From Isosphaeraceae bacterium (GTDB taxonomy: Bacteria; Planctomycetota; Planctomycetia; Isosphaerales; Isosphaeraceae): 64,000 nucleotides of DNA. Shown piece by piece: positions 36,553-45,241 of this stretch. Made by a program: the position numbers and the translations under genes. How positions within the stretch are numbered: the stretch's first letter is position 1; each line of letters begins with the position of its first letter. The notes beneath the pieces are model-generated. The model saw only the letters and a program-made list of their open reading frames with translations, was not told where the DNA came from and made no database searches. The stretch is from contig JANXSX010000195.1 of NCBI GenBank assembly GCA_025356475.1, positions 114,111 to 178,110 on the forward strand, read 5' to 3'.

Positions 36553-37174
36553 CAAGAAAACTTATGACAATGGAGGTGAGACCGGTGGCAACCAGGGTCG
36601 TGGCCAAACCAACCAAGGAGAGAAGTCGAAGTGGGGGCGACCTGGTGATCGTGACCAAGCAGGCGGCGAATGCGAGAATCCCAGCAAGGGCGGAAGAGCG
36701 TTGAATGGGTCGACTCTCGGAAGCGGCGGTGAATTGCGACAGTGTCGGACGACCTGCCGGATCGAATGAACTTGCATTTTTGAGAGCTATCGTTCTGCTG
36801 ACCACTTGAGCATCGCTATCGTGTCCCTCCCCACCAGGCTTGCCGTCACGACCGAACGAGATCAGGTCGTAGGTCTCCTCACTCCCTCGATAATGATAAG
36901 GGTAATTCCATGGGTCGATCAGTTTTGAACGCCCCATGCTCCTCAGATCTCCAAGGTGTTCGGGATACGTCCCGTTTTCCTGATGGTAAAGTTCGAGTTT
37001 TTCCTCAATGTCGAGCAACTGGATATAGTTCGCAATGTACTCTGCCCGGAAGCCCCAGTGCTCACGCAGATTGATCCACGAGCAGAGATACGTGGTTGCC
37101 CCCATCGTCACGCCAACGAAAAGGCTGATCAAGAGCTTAAGCACCAAAAGTCGAGTCTTCATTTTCACGGGCAT
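36533..37174 (-). CDS. membrane-anchored protein with type II secretion G-like domain
   Basis: 213 residues. An N-terminal helix (about 8-32) anchors it. Then comes the GspG/pseudopilin-type pattern EEKLELYHQENGTYPEHLGDL (about 56-76) with DPWNYPYHY and YDLISFGRDGKPGGEG. Two further hydrophobic segments lie at about 160-208. True pseudopilins have a GFTLIE motif before the helix; it is absent here. The last two membrane segments are also unusual. It may thus be a fusion or a structural relative, not a pilus part. It overlaps the following gene by 20 bases. Confidence 0.65.
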   Translation of the reverse strand: MPVKMKTRLLVLKLLISLFVGVTMGATTYLCSWINLREHWGFRAEYIANYIQLLDIEEKLELYHQENGTYPEHLGDLRSMGRSKLIDPWNYPYHYRGSEETYDLISFGRDGKPGGEGHDSDAQVVSRTIALKNASSFDPAGRPTLSQFTAASESRPIQRSSALAGILAFAACLVTITRSPPLRLLSLVGLATTLVATGLTSIVISFLDAPSHH

Positions 37175-37622
37175 ACGTTTATGCGATTACTCGGGGGAAT
37201 CCGCAGCCTCTTATGACAAACCACGATCGTTGTGACACGGAGACGTACGAATGTCAAGAGTTCAAGCAGAACCGGCAAAGTCTTCTCTCACCTCAGCTTG
37301 CCGAAGCGTACTCGGAGGGACTCTGCAAACCACCTCTCCGCATCGGACCACCTTCGAAGCATGCTGGATCTTTCGCCTGGGGAGTTCAGAGATCCTGCGA
37401 CATGGGACAACGCGAAAAATGAAAGCAAGTTCCAGTCGCTGAGTGCCGACGTCGGCGGCGGCGATTCGCTCCCGAACAGACGCAAAAATGAGGTGAGCGT
37501 TCGCGCTTCCTACGAATCTCGACCCCCAAGATGTCGGCTTGCCCTCCCCCCCTAGCTTGCAGAACCGAGCAATACGATTAGAATTGAGCGAGACACAAAT
37601 CCGTCTGTTCTGTGAGATCGCG
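37175..37622. other. intergenic region, no gene seen
   Basis: 448 bases between divergent genes. Several frames are open on both strands, but none has family features or a convincing start signal. No repeats or hairpins stood out. Confidence 0.4.
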
Positions 37623-38090
37623 ATGAGCACTTCCTTTTCCGGCGTTTTCGGGTGGGTCAAAGGTCTCTTTGCTGCCAAGGAGACAGCCCCGATCGCCGAG
37701 AGCCCTCAACCTGCCTCGGTCGTCGAGGCAAAACCCGTTGAGGCCCAGGTCGTGGTTGCTCCAGCGGTCGTCGTTCCGAGTCCTGCGAAGCCTCCGGCGG
37801 TCAAGAAGAAGGCCGACTTCGGCAAGGTCGTGACCCTCCTGCCTGACCTTCTCGCCGAGATGAAGGCGGACATGGCCAAAGATCGAAACATGCGCGAGTT
37901 CGCGGTCGTCGCCAAGAAGTCGTTCGCTAGTAATCATTCCGGTGGTTTCATATATTATAAAGACGTCACGCCCGATTTGGATACCAAGATCAGCATTCTT
38001 GAGGAGCAAGGCCTCGTCCGTCAAGTGAGAGCCGGCGGCATGCCGATTTACCGGATGAATGACAACTTTGTCGCTTACCTCTCGCGATAA
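37623..38090 (+). CDS. small protein with Ala/Pro/Val linker and winged-helix-like C terminus
   Basis: 155 residues from ATG 37623. An amphipathic helix (FSGVFGWVKGLFAAKE) is followed by a low-complexity linker rich in Pro, Val, Ala and Glu (about 20-60). The last 80 residues look like a small folded domain: LPDLLAEMKADMAKDRNMRE, FIYYKDVTPDLDTKISILEE and GGMPIYRMNDNFVAYLSR, which is a possible winged helix. Nothing else is recognised, and neighbours give no hint. The ribosome-binding site is weak. Confidence 0.6.
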   Translation: MSTSFSGVFGWVKGLFAAKETAPIAESPQPASVVEAKPVEAQVVVAPAVVVPSPAKPPAVKKKADFGKVVTLLPDLLAEMKADMAKDRNMREFAVVAKKSFASNHSGGFIYYKDVTPDLDTKISILEEQGLVRQVRAGGMPIYRMNDNFVAYLSR

Positions 38091-38290
38091 TGTTCCATTC
38101 GAAGCTGGTTCCCATTCCTCGTCGAGAGACCATGCCGAGTTTCAATGGTTACAGCGACCGTTCAAGGACACCAATTGAGGATATTCTACGTTGTTCAAAC
38201 TAGGATATCCTCAAGCGAATTGAGCTGCAATTGGATCTGTGACCGTTTGGAATCCACGAGTTCTTTCTTGCGATCCGCAAGGCAAACCCG

Positions 38291-38491
38291 ATGAAATTAG
38301 GCCAATTCGGGTTCTCCTGGTCCTGGAAGCGGGCGATCGGGCTGTCAGCTTTTAAAGCGAAAATCTCTCGCAAAATTGGGGTGCCCCTGTCACGAAGTGG
38401 CCGGCAAGCCAAGCTCGGTCGCATGTCCGAATCCGCCATCATCCGGTTCTTCCGCTGGTTTGGTTCGCTGGTCGGGGTCACTAAGAAATAA
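38291..38491 (+). CDS. very small basic protein of the SWKRA...ISRKIGxPLxxxGRQxKxGR type
   Basis: 66 residues with AAGG about 9 bases before the ATG. The sequence FSWSWKRAIGLSAFKAKISR and IGVPLSRSGRQAKLGR matches from memory small basic proteins found in many bacteria and phage regions. Their function is unknown to me. The tail is short, aromatic and basic (FFRWFGSLVGVTKK). It lies just before the repeat mosaic, and the opposite strand frame is a shadow. Confidence 0.5.
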   Translation: MKLGQFGFSWSWKRAIGLSAFKAKISRKIGVPLSRSGRQAKLGRMSESAIIRFFRWFGSLVGVTKK

Positions 38492-38504
38492 AGCTGAATC
38501 GGCA

Positions 38505-38675
38505 AGACGATTGCAAAGTCCGATCCTTTTTTCTTCGAGAACAGGGCTAGACAGGTCGTCTGTAGGTGCCCACCAGTTGGTACAGCTTAGGGGCATAGAA
38601 CGACTTCTTTGGTCCGCCCGAGTCGGATCAAGCTTCCAATTGTCTTGTCGGGGAGATCACGATTCTTGCCCCAAG
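38505..38675 (+). repeat. dispersed repeat, copy A
   Basis: About 170 bases that match 59994-60165. Shared blocks include GACGATT-CAAAGTCCGATCC, GGTGCCC-CCAGTTGGT, TCGGATCAAGCTTCC and GATCACGATTCTTGCCCCA. They are colinear with small changes and gaps. No coding meaning is seen. Confidence 0.7.
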
Positions 38676-38696
38676 GAACACTGCAGAAACAAATTC

Positions 38697-39050
38697 CCGG
38701 AAACCGACACCGCCTCAATCGAAAAGTTGTTTTGTCAGCGTTTTGAGGATGCTGGAGGCATTTTAGCCATTAGCCGGTAGTTGAGCGAAGCGACACCACC
38801 GGATGAACAGAACCTATCCAGCCGCGCCGGTGGCACACTGCGGGTGTGCATTCTTATCGCGTTGCTCGTCCGGTGGTATCGCTCGTACCTCGCTCGACCA
38901 CCGGCTGATCGCTGGCATCCCTGCGGGATGAAATCCTCGCCCGATCAGCGGCTAACGGCTGGCATCTCTGGAAACGCTGGCGAAACAATGTCTTGGAAAC
39001 CGACACCCGTGCCTTCCTCAATCGGGAAGTTGTTTTTTCAGCGTTCCAAG
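38697..39050 (+). repeat. local direct repeat, two units
   Basis: The unit GGAAACCGACAC ... CCTCAATCG-AAGTTGTTTT-TCAGCGTT occurs at about 38698-38742 and again at about 38996-39043. The second unit is followed by GGGGCAGGACAAAT, which also follows copy B of the dispersed repeat at 60170. Confidence 0.65.
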
Positions 39051-39287
39051 GGGCAGGACAAATTAGCCCATGGCATCGCCCTTGGGGAGAAGGGCGACGG
39101 CTCCCTAAAGCTCAGCAACCCCCAGAGCGATGCCCTGGGCTGATTTGTGGCCGCCCTTTCTGTACGACAAAACCCCTGAGGACAAAGCGTGACGTCAGAT
39201 TTGCCCCGTCCCGAGCCAAAATCTCCGCTGGTTCTTTTCTCTCGGAACAAAGCCACTGCTAGAATGTAGAGATTGACGAGGGCCGAC

Positions 39288-39908
39288 TCAGTTCAATTTG
39301 GGCAGGACATTAAGCTGGACCGCGTGAAGGTTCGTCCCATCCCAGTTCAGCTCGTTGAGCGCGGCATTCTGAGTGTGGAACTCGGTAAAATGACGAAGCC
39401 CATGCCCTGCTAGCCATTCGGAGAAGATCACACGCATGACCATGCCGTGGATCACCAGGATGATCGTCTTCCCGCGCTCGTCATCGAGCACCTCTCGGAG
39501 TCGGGGGAGGACCCGTTCGCGGACTTGGGCGTAGGACTCTCCCCCTTCATGAGTTGCGTCGAGATCCCCCTCCATCCACCGAAACCGTGAATCCTCATAC
39601 GTGCCAACAGTCTCCGAGAAGAGCTTCCCCGAGAGTGGACCCATCTTGCGCTCGAAGAATTCAGGCACGATGATCGGTTCCAGGCCCGTGGACCTGGCGA
39701 TTGCCGAGGCGGTTTCGATGGCCCTACGCATCCCTGAGCAGTACAGGCGGTCAGCATTTTGGGTTGCCAGTGATCGAGCAACCGCTTCCGCCTGGCGACG
39801 CCCCCGCTCGCCGAGTTCAATGTCGGACTCAGCCCCATGGAAGCGGTCGGGCGCAGCGGTCTCAGCGTGGCGGAGGAGCAACAGACGGGTCGTTTCGACA
39901 GGATTCAT
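39288..39908 (-). CDS. histidine phosphatase family protein
   Basis: The start is taken at ATG 39908 (MNPVETTRLLLLRHAET), with GAGA upstream; ATG 39914 is possible too. About 206 residues. The catalytic RHAE motif is near residue 13, the second motif LYCSGMRRAIETA carries the conserved arginine, EGGESYAQVRERV the acid region, and VIHGMVMR the second histidine. The fold is a phosphoglycerate-mutase-like phosphatase such as CobC, GpmB or SixA. The substrate cannot be decided. It is divergent from the short adenylate kinase. Confidence 0.85.
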   Translation of the reverse strand: MNPVETTRLLLLRHAETAAPDRFHGAESDIELGERGRRQAEAVARSLATQNADRLYCSGMRRAIETASAIARSTGLEPIIVPEFFERKMGPLSGKLFSETVGTYEDSRFRWMEGDLDATHEGGESYAQVRERVLPRLREVLDDERGKTIILVIHGMVMRVIFSEWLAGHGLRHFTEFHTQNAALNELNWDGTNLHAVQLNVLPKLN

Positions 39909-40071
39909 CAGCATTCTCACGCGAGTTTCAGGGCCAACCGAGTTGCCGAAACGTGATAATGGGGTGAAGATATAGGATGAAGCGTCCAGTTCCGGAAGAG
40001 CATTCGCTCCCACCAGCCTCACCCCGCTGTTGGGCTTGCCATCCCCCCACTTTCCGTTGCGCGAGGCCATT

Positions 40072-40716
40072 ATGGCGGCATCCACCAAATATCGCACTAT
40101 TCTCCTGTTCGGGATGCCCGGAAGCGGCAAAGGAACTCAGGGGGCAATCCTTGGTCAACTTCCTGACCTCGTGCACATCTCGTGCGGGGACGTTTTCCGC
40201 AAGTTGCCCAAACATGGTGAGTTAGGGCGAGAGATTGTCCGGTACACCTCGCAAGGCTGGCTTGTCCCAGACGACCTGACTGTTCGAATCTGGGAACGTC
40301 ACATCCAGATTCTCGAGATGCAAGAATTGCTGCTCCCCGAGATGCACACCTTGCTGCTCGACGGCCTACCTCGTAATTACGAACAAGCGGTTCGACTCGA
40401 CCACATGCTCGACGTGGTCCAGGTATTCCACCTCGATATCAACGACCAGGAGAAGGCCAGCGAGCGGCTCAAGGCCCGGGCACTCCGCGAGAATCGGCTC
40501 GATGACACCAACGATGAGGTCATTGCCCGCCGCTTGAAGTCGTATCGAGATGAGACGGTGCAGACCCTCAGCTATTACGACCCATCCATCGTCTACCACA
40601 TTGATGCCGCTCAATCGCCCCTCGACGTACTCCGGGACATCGTCGATCGGATGGCGACGCTCCAAAGATCGTCGGGCTGGCAGAAGCCAACGGTACTCTC
40701 GGAGCTGGCGCTCTGA
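40072..40716 (+). CDS. adenylate kinase-like nucleoside monophosphate kinase, short LID
   Basis: 214 residues from ATG 40072 with GAGG before it. The P-loop is GMPGSGKGTQ, followed by HISCGDVFRKLPK, the NMP-binding part, and LLLDGLPRNYEQA. The LID region is short (ALRENRLDDTNDEVIARRL) with no zinc cysteines. It should transfer phosphate from ATP to AMP or a similar nucleotide. It may be a second adenylate-kinase paralogue of the cell, since adk usually sits in a ribosomal operon, which is inference. OPT transporter follows 135 bases later. Confidence 0.8.
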   Translation: MAASTKYRTILLFGMPGSGKGTQGAILGQLPDLVHISCGDVFRKLPKHGELGREIVRYTSQGWLVPDDLTVRIWERHIQILEMQELLLPEMHTLLLDGLPRNYEQAVRLDHMLDVVQVFHLDINDQEKASERLKARALRENRLDDTNDEVIARRLKSYRDETVQTLSYYDPSIVYHIDAAQSPLDVLRDIVDRMATLQRSSGWQKPTVLSELAL

Positions 40717-40851
40717 GTTTGAGTCTGAGACCGGGGCTTGGGGTCTATCACCTGCCGTTGTCGGTCGTTATGCTCGTGGTGCGTTCACCTGGCGGATTCC
40801 CGCCCGACTGGACGCTTCACCCACCTCGACGCGACATCGGGAGCTTGCGGC

Positions 40852-43089
40852 ATGTCGGGTACTCCACCCCCAGATTTCCAGACCTACATCGACGAAACGG
40901 CCAATGAGCCCGAACTCACATTCTCGGCCGTGCTTTTGGGAGCAGTCCTCGGCATCATCTTTGGGGCGTCGTCGCTCTACCTGGCGCTTCGGGTCGGCTT
41001 GACCGTCTCGGCGTCGATCCCGGTGGCGGTTCTCTCGATCACGCTGTTCCGGATCTTCAATAAAAAGTTTGGCTTGCGACGGGCCACAATCCTCGAGAAC
41101 AACATCGTTCAGACCACCGGCTCGGCTGGCGAGTCGATCGCGTTCGGAGTCGGCGTCACAATGCCGGCGCTAATGATCCTCGGCTACGACATGGAGCTGG
41201 GGCGAGTCATGCTCGTCGCGGCGTTGGGCGGACTGCTCGGGATCTTGATGATGATCCCGCTCCGCCGAGCTTTCATCGTAAAGCAGCACAAAACGCTCCC
41301 CTACCCCGAGGGAACAGCATGTGCCAAGGTCCTGATCGTTGGTGAAGAGGGTGGCTCAAGCGCTAAGACTGTTTTCACAGGCTTCGGCCTTGCGTTCATC
41401 TATCAGATCCTGATGCAAGGAACGAAGTTGTGGAAGGAAGATCCCGCGTTACAGCTCTGGGCCAAGGATAAAGAGGGGAAGGTTGTCGAATGGATCGCCG
41501 GTTATAAGGCAGCGGTGATCTCATGTGAGATGAATCCGATCCTGCTCGGCGTCGGCTACATCATTGGCTTTCGTGTCGCGGCAATCATGGTGAGCGGGGG
41601 GTTCCTCGCCTATCTCATCCTGACACCGGCGATCGCCCTCTTTGGTGGTGCCGCGACCTCGCCGATTCTACCTGGGACCAAGCTGATCTCGGCGATGAGT
41701 CCCAAGGATATTCGCAATGACTACATTCTGTACATAGGTGCAGGTGCCGTGGCCATGGGGGGCCTGATCAGCATGGTGCAGGCCTTGCCACTGATCTTCT
41801 CCTCGATCGGTGCGGGCCTTCGCGACATGCGGGGTGGATCCTCTGGAGCGACGAACCTTCGCACAGATCGTGATATCCCGTTCTGGATGGTTGGCCTCGG
41901 CGCTCTCGGGCTGATCGTATCAATCACGTTGACTCATCTCTTCCCTGAACAGATCGATTGGATTGGCCGACTGGTCGGGGCCTTGATCATCGCGTTCTTC
42001 GGATTCCTCTTCGTGACAGTCTCGTCTCGATTGACCGGCGAGATCGGCTCTAGCTCGAATCCGATCTCGGGAATGACGGTCGCCACACTCTTGCTCACAT
42101 GCTTGATCTTTGTACTGATGGGCTGGATCGGTCCGGAATACCGGCTGACCGCCCTATCGATCGCCGGGATCGTCTGTATCGCGTCCTCCAACGGAGGCAC
42201 GACTTCGCAGGACCTCAAGACCGGTTACCTGATCGGTGCAACTCCTTGGAAGCAACAGGTTGCAATCCTCATCGGCGCTTTCACCTCGGCCCTGGTCATC
42301 GGCGGGACCCTATTGCTCCTCAATGACGCGGGAACTGTGGTGACCTCGAAGGCCGAATATCTGCCCACCATTTCTGCCGATCCCGGCTCTTTGACTGAGA
42401 ATGCAAACGGACCAGACGGCAAGGCTTACAAGGTCTGGCGAGTCACAAAAGCGGCGGAAGGTGTTGAGCCCGGTAAGTACCTCGTCGACGACACCGGAAA
42501 GCCAGCCTATCGGGTTGACCCCGCGATCAATGGGCGGGTGGACACTCGTGACGACGGCTCGAAGGTCATCAAATATGATGCTCCCAAAGCGAAACTGATG
42601 TCTTTGATCATCGACGGTGTCATGACCCAGAATCTCCCTTGGGGGCTGGTGCTGCTGGGAGCCTTGATCTCAGTCACGTTGCAACTCTCAGGGGTTCCGT
42701 CTCTGGCGTTCGCGGTCGGTGTGTACCTGCCCCTCTCAACCTCAATGCCGATCTTCCTGGGGGGCCTCGTCCGTTTGATCGTCGATCGAGTCAAGAAAAC
42801 TCCGCCTGAGGAGTCGGACTCGAGTCCCGCAGTGCTGCTCTCCACGGGTTATATCGCGGGAGGTTCGATCGCGGGCATTTTGATCGCCCTCTTCCAGGTC
42901 ATCCCCGGACTCGCCAATACGATCGACTTGAGCAAGCCATTCCCGGTTCTCGACGAGTACCTCTGGCCCGCCTTGCTAAGTTTCGGATTCATGATCGTAA
43001 TCTTGGCGCTCGTCGGCCTGGGCACGATCATGAAAGGGACCCTGCCGGAAGCCAAGAAGTACGTCGCCGAAATCGATGGAATGAACTGA
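40852..43089 (+). CDS. OPT family oligopeptide transporter
   Basis: 745 residues from ATG 40852 (MSGTPPPDF) with GGGAG 9 bases before it. About 14-16 membrane segments are visible. Typical OPT patterns are ELTFSAVLLGAVLGIIFGAS, NNIVQTTGSAGES, YPEGTACAKVL, SNGGTTSQDLKTGYLIGATP and GVYLPLSTSMPIF. A large soluble loop lies at about 500-580. The family imports oligopeptides or metal-chelate complexes over the inner membrane. The substrate is unknown. The S46 peptidase gene follows at 56 bases and could supply short peptides, which would make this an uptake pair. That is inference. Confidence 0.9.
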   Translation: MSGTPPPDFQTYIDETANEPELTFSAVLLGAVLGIIFGASSLYLALRVGLTVSASIPVAVLSITLFRIFNKKFGLRRATILENNIVQTTGSAGESIAFGVGVTMPALMILGYDMELGRVMLVAALGGLLGILMMIPLRRAFIVKQHKTLPYPEGTACAKVLIVGEEGGSSAKTVFTGFGLAFIYQILMQGTKLWKEDPALQLWAKDKEGKVVEWIAGYKAAVISCEMNPILLGVGYIIGFRVAAIMVSGGFLAYLILTPAIALFGGAATSPILPGTKLISAMSPKDIRNDYILYIGAGAVAMGGLISMVQALPLIFSSIGAGLRDMRGGSSGATNLRTDRDIPFWMVGLGALGLIVSITLTHLFPEQIDWIGRLVGALIIAFFGFLFVTVSSRLTGEIGSSSNPISGMTVATLLLTCLIFVLMGWIGPEYRLTALSIAGIVCIASSNGGTTSQDLKTGYLIGATPWKQQVAILIGAFTSALVIGGTLLLLNDAGTVVTSKAEYLPTISADPGSLTENANGPDGKAYKVWRVTKAAEGVEPGKYLVDDTGKPAYRVDPAINGRVDTRDDGSKVIKYDAPKAKLMSLIIDGVMTQNLPWGLVLLGALISVTLQLSGVPSLAFAVGVYLPLSTSMPIFLGGLVRLIVDRVKKTPPEESDSSPAVLLSTGYIAGGSIAGILIALFQVIPGLANTIDLSKPFPVLDEYLWPALLSFGFMIVILALVGLGTIMKGTLPEAKKYVAEIDGMN

Positions 43090-43144
43090 GTCTTAACCTA
43101 GCAGGATGCTCACCGCCCACGCATCGACACAGGAGCTGATGATC

Positions 43145-45232
43145 ATGTTCAAACGGCAGATTCTCGCGACCGCCGCACTCGTTGGTAGCGTTGCCCTGGG
43201 AGGTCTCGTGCATGCAGACGAAGGGATGTGGGTCTTCAACAACCTGCCCTACAGCCGGTTGAAGGAGAAGTACCAGTTCGCGCCGACCAAGGCCTGGGAA
43301 GCAAAACTCCAAGGTGCATCGGTCCGGTTCAACTCGGGGGGGTCGGGCTCCTTCGTCTCACCCGACGGCTTGGTGATGACCAATCACCACGTTGCCGCCG
43401 ATACGCTACAAAAGATTAGCACCAAGGAACATGATTACTACAAGAGCGGTTTCCACGCCAAAACTCGCGCCGAGGAAGTCGCAGCCCCGGACCTGGAACT
43501 GAACGTCCTGGTCGGGATCGAGGATGTGACCGCCAAGGTCACGGGTGCGGTGGGTGAGGGACTCAACGACGCCGAGGCTAACGTCGCCCGAAGGAAGGCG
43601 ATGATCGCGATCGAGAAGGATTCGTTGGCCAAAACCGGCTTCCGTTCCGACGTGGTTACACTGTATCAAGGTGGCCAGTACGTCTTGCACACGTATAAGA
43701 AGTACACGGATGTTCGCTTGGTGTTCGCTCCCGAGTTCGACATCGCCTTCTTCGGTGGCGATCCCGACAACTTCGAATACCCGCGCTACGACCTGGACGT
43801 CACCTTCGTCCGAGCCTACGAGAATGGCAAACCCGCCAAGCCCGCCCACTACCTCGATTGGTCGACGAATGGCTCCAAGGAAGGCGATCTCATCTTCGTC
43901 GCCGGCCACCCAGGACGAACCAGTCGATTGAACACTGTGAATCACCTCGAGTACCTCCGTGGAACGGGGTTCCCCTTCCTCCTAGAGCTGCTTCGAGCCC
44001 GTGAGGCCCACCTGGTCAGTTATGGTAAGCTCAGTGATGAACAGTCACGTGAATCCAAAGAAGATCTGTTCGGAATTCAGAATAGCCGCAAGGCTCGCGA
44101 TGGCGGATACAAGGGCCTGCTGGATGCCGATTTGATGGGTCGCAAGGCAAGCGCCGAAAAGGCACTTCGATCTCGAGTGGGGGGCGATCGCAAAAAGGAC
44201 GCGATGTATGGCAGAGCTTGGGATAAAATTGCCGAAGCTCAACGGACCGCCGCCTCGTTGATCCTGCCGTTCAACCTCTTGGAACGGGGGCAGTTGATCG
44301 ACTCCCAACTCTACGCCACAGCCCGGACCCTGGTCCGGCTCGCCGAAGAGAAGGCCAAGCCGAACGCGGATCGGCTCCGAGAATATAGCGACGGCGGCCT
44401 CGAATCCCTGGAGCAGGCCCTCTTCTCACCCGCGCCGATCTATCCCGAGTATGAAAAGGCCAAATTGACCCATTCCCTGACCTTCTGGTCAAAGAAACTC
44501 GGAGACAAGCATCCTCTGATCTCTCAGGTTCTCCAAGGTAAGCCTCCCGAGGTCGTCGCCGCCGAACTGATGAATGGCTCCAAGCTCGCTGACGTCGCGG
44601 AACGGAAGAAGCTCGCACAAGGGGGCCGTGAGGCAATCGCATCATCCAATGATACCATGATCAAGCTTGCGAAACTCCTTGACGCCGATGCCCGCGCCGT
44701 TCGCAAACAGCGTGAAGACGGGGTCGAAAGCATTGAGTCCGCGCAGTACGCCTTGATCGCAAAAGCGATTTTCGAAGACCAGGGTGACTCGGCATATCCG
44801 GACGCCACCTTCACGCTCCGACTCGCTTATGGGACCGTCAAGCCCTACACCCAAGACGGCAAGATGATCCCGTCTTACACCAAAATCGGTGGTGCGTTCA
44901 CCCATGCCGACGCCCATGGCAATTCACCCCCTTATGAACTGCCCCCAAGCTGGCACGCCGCCAAGAAGTCGGGCAAGCTCAACCTCGACACCCCGCTCAA
45001 CTTCGTCTCGACCGCCGATATCATTGGCGGCAACTCGGGGAGCCCAGTCGTCGATCGCGAGGGCAAAGTTGTCGGCTTGATCTTCGACGGCAACATCCAG
45101 TCGCTCGTCCTCGACTTCGCCTACGACGACAAAGAGGCTCGCGCGGTCTCGGTTGATTCCCGAGCAATCGTCGAAGCCCTCAAGTCCGTTTACGGAGCCG
45201 ATGCGCTCGTCAAAGAGTTGACCACTCGCTGA
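43145..45232 (+). CDS. S46 family dipeptidyl-peptidase (DPP7/DPP11 type)
   Basis: The start at ATG 43145 has AGGAG 9 bases upstream; 695 residues. A signal peptide (about 1-24, ending LVHA) is followed by EGMWVFNNLP, the S46 opening. The serine-peptidase triad is H82 in TNHH, an aspartate in the FFGGDPDNFEYPRYDLD block and S631 in GGNSGSP. S46 enzymes remove dipeptides from the N terminus of peptides in the periplasm. Whether it is DPP7- or DPP11-like depends on the residue in the S1 pocket, which I cannot place by eye. It follows the OPT transporter at short distance. Confidence 0.9.
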   Translation: MFKRQILATAALVGSVALGGLVHADEGMWVFNNLPYSRLKEKYQFAPTKAWEAKLQGASVRFNSGGSGSFVSPDGLVMTNHHVAADTLQKISTKEHDYYKSGFHAKTRAEEVAAPDLELNVLVGIEDVTAKVTGAVGEGLNDAEANVARRKAMIAIEKDSLAKTGFRSDVVTLYQGGQYVLHTYKKYTDVRLVFAPEFDIAFFGGDPDNFEYPRYDLDVTFVRAYENGKPAKPAHYLDWSTNGSKEGDLIFVAGHPGRTSRLNTVNHLEYLRGTGFPFLLELLRAREAHLVSYGKLSDEQSRESKEDLFGIQNSRKARDGGYKGLLDADLMGRKASAEKALRSRVGGDRKKDAMYGRAWDKIAEAQRTAASLILPFNLLERGQLIDSQLYATARTLVRLAEEKAKPNADRLREYSDGGLESLEQALFSPAPIYPEYEKAKLTHSLTFWSKKLGDKHPLISQVLQGKPPEVVAAELMNGSKLADVAERKKLAQGGREAIASSNDTMIKLAKLLDADARAVRKQREDGVESIESAQYALIAKAIFEDQGDSAYPDATFTLRLAYGTVKPYTQDGKMIPSYTKIGGAFTHADAHGNSPPYELPPSWHAAKKSGKLNLDTPLNFVSTADIIGGNSGSPVVDREGKVVGLIFDGNIQSLVLDFAYDDKEARAVSVDSRAIVEALKSVYGADALVKELTTR

Positions 45233-45241
45233 GGAAGTCTC

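Larger units (their letters stand above)
38091..39287. other. region almost without genes: repeat mosaic
   Basis: Apart from the small gene at 38291-38491, no coding sequence is supported. From 38505 to about 39130 the DNA is made of direct and inverted repeats: the dispersed repeat, the local direct repeat, and GC-rich inverted units at 38780-38985 such as CACCACCGG against CCGGTGGTATCGCT, and a doubled CTGGCATC/GATCAGCGGCT motif. Open frames across it follow the repeats and look accidental. Confidence 0.6.

Noticed and set aside
37262..37678. Minus-strand frame of 138 codons overlapping the start of the winged-helix-like gene
   Set aside because: No family features, overlaps a better supported gene and its composition is like non-coding DNA.
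38200..38505. Minus-strand frame over the small SWKRA gene
   Set aside because: Antisense to a frame that has a recognisable core and a ribosome-binding site.
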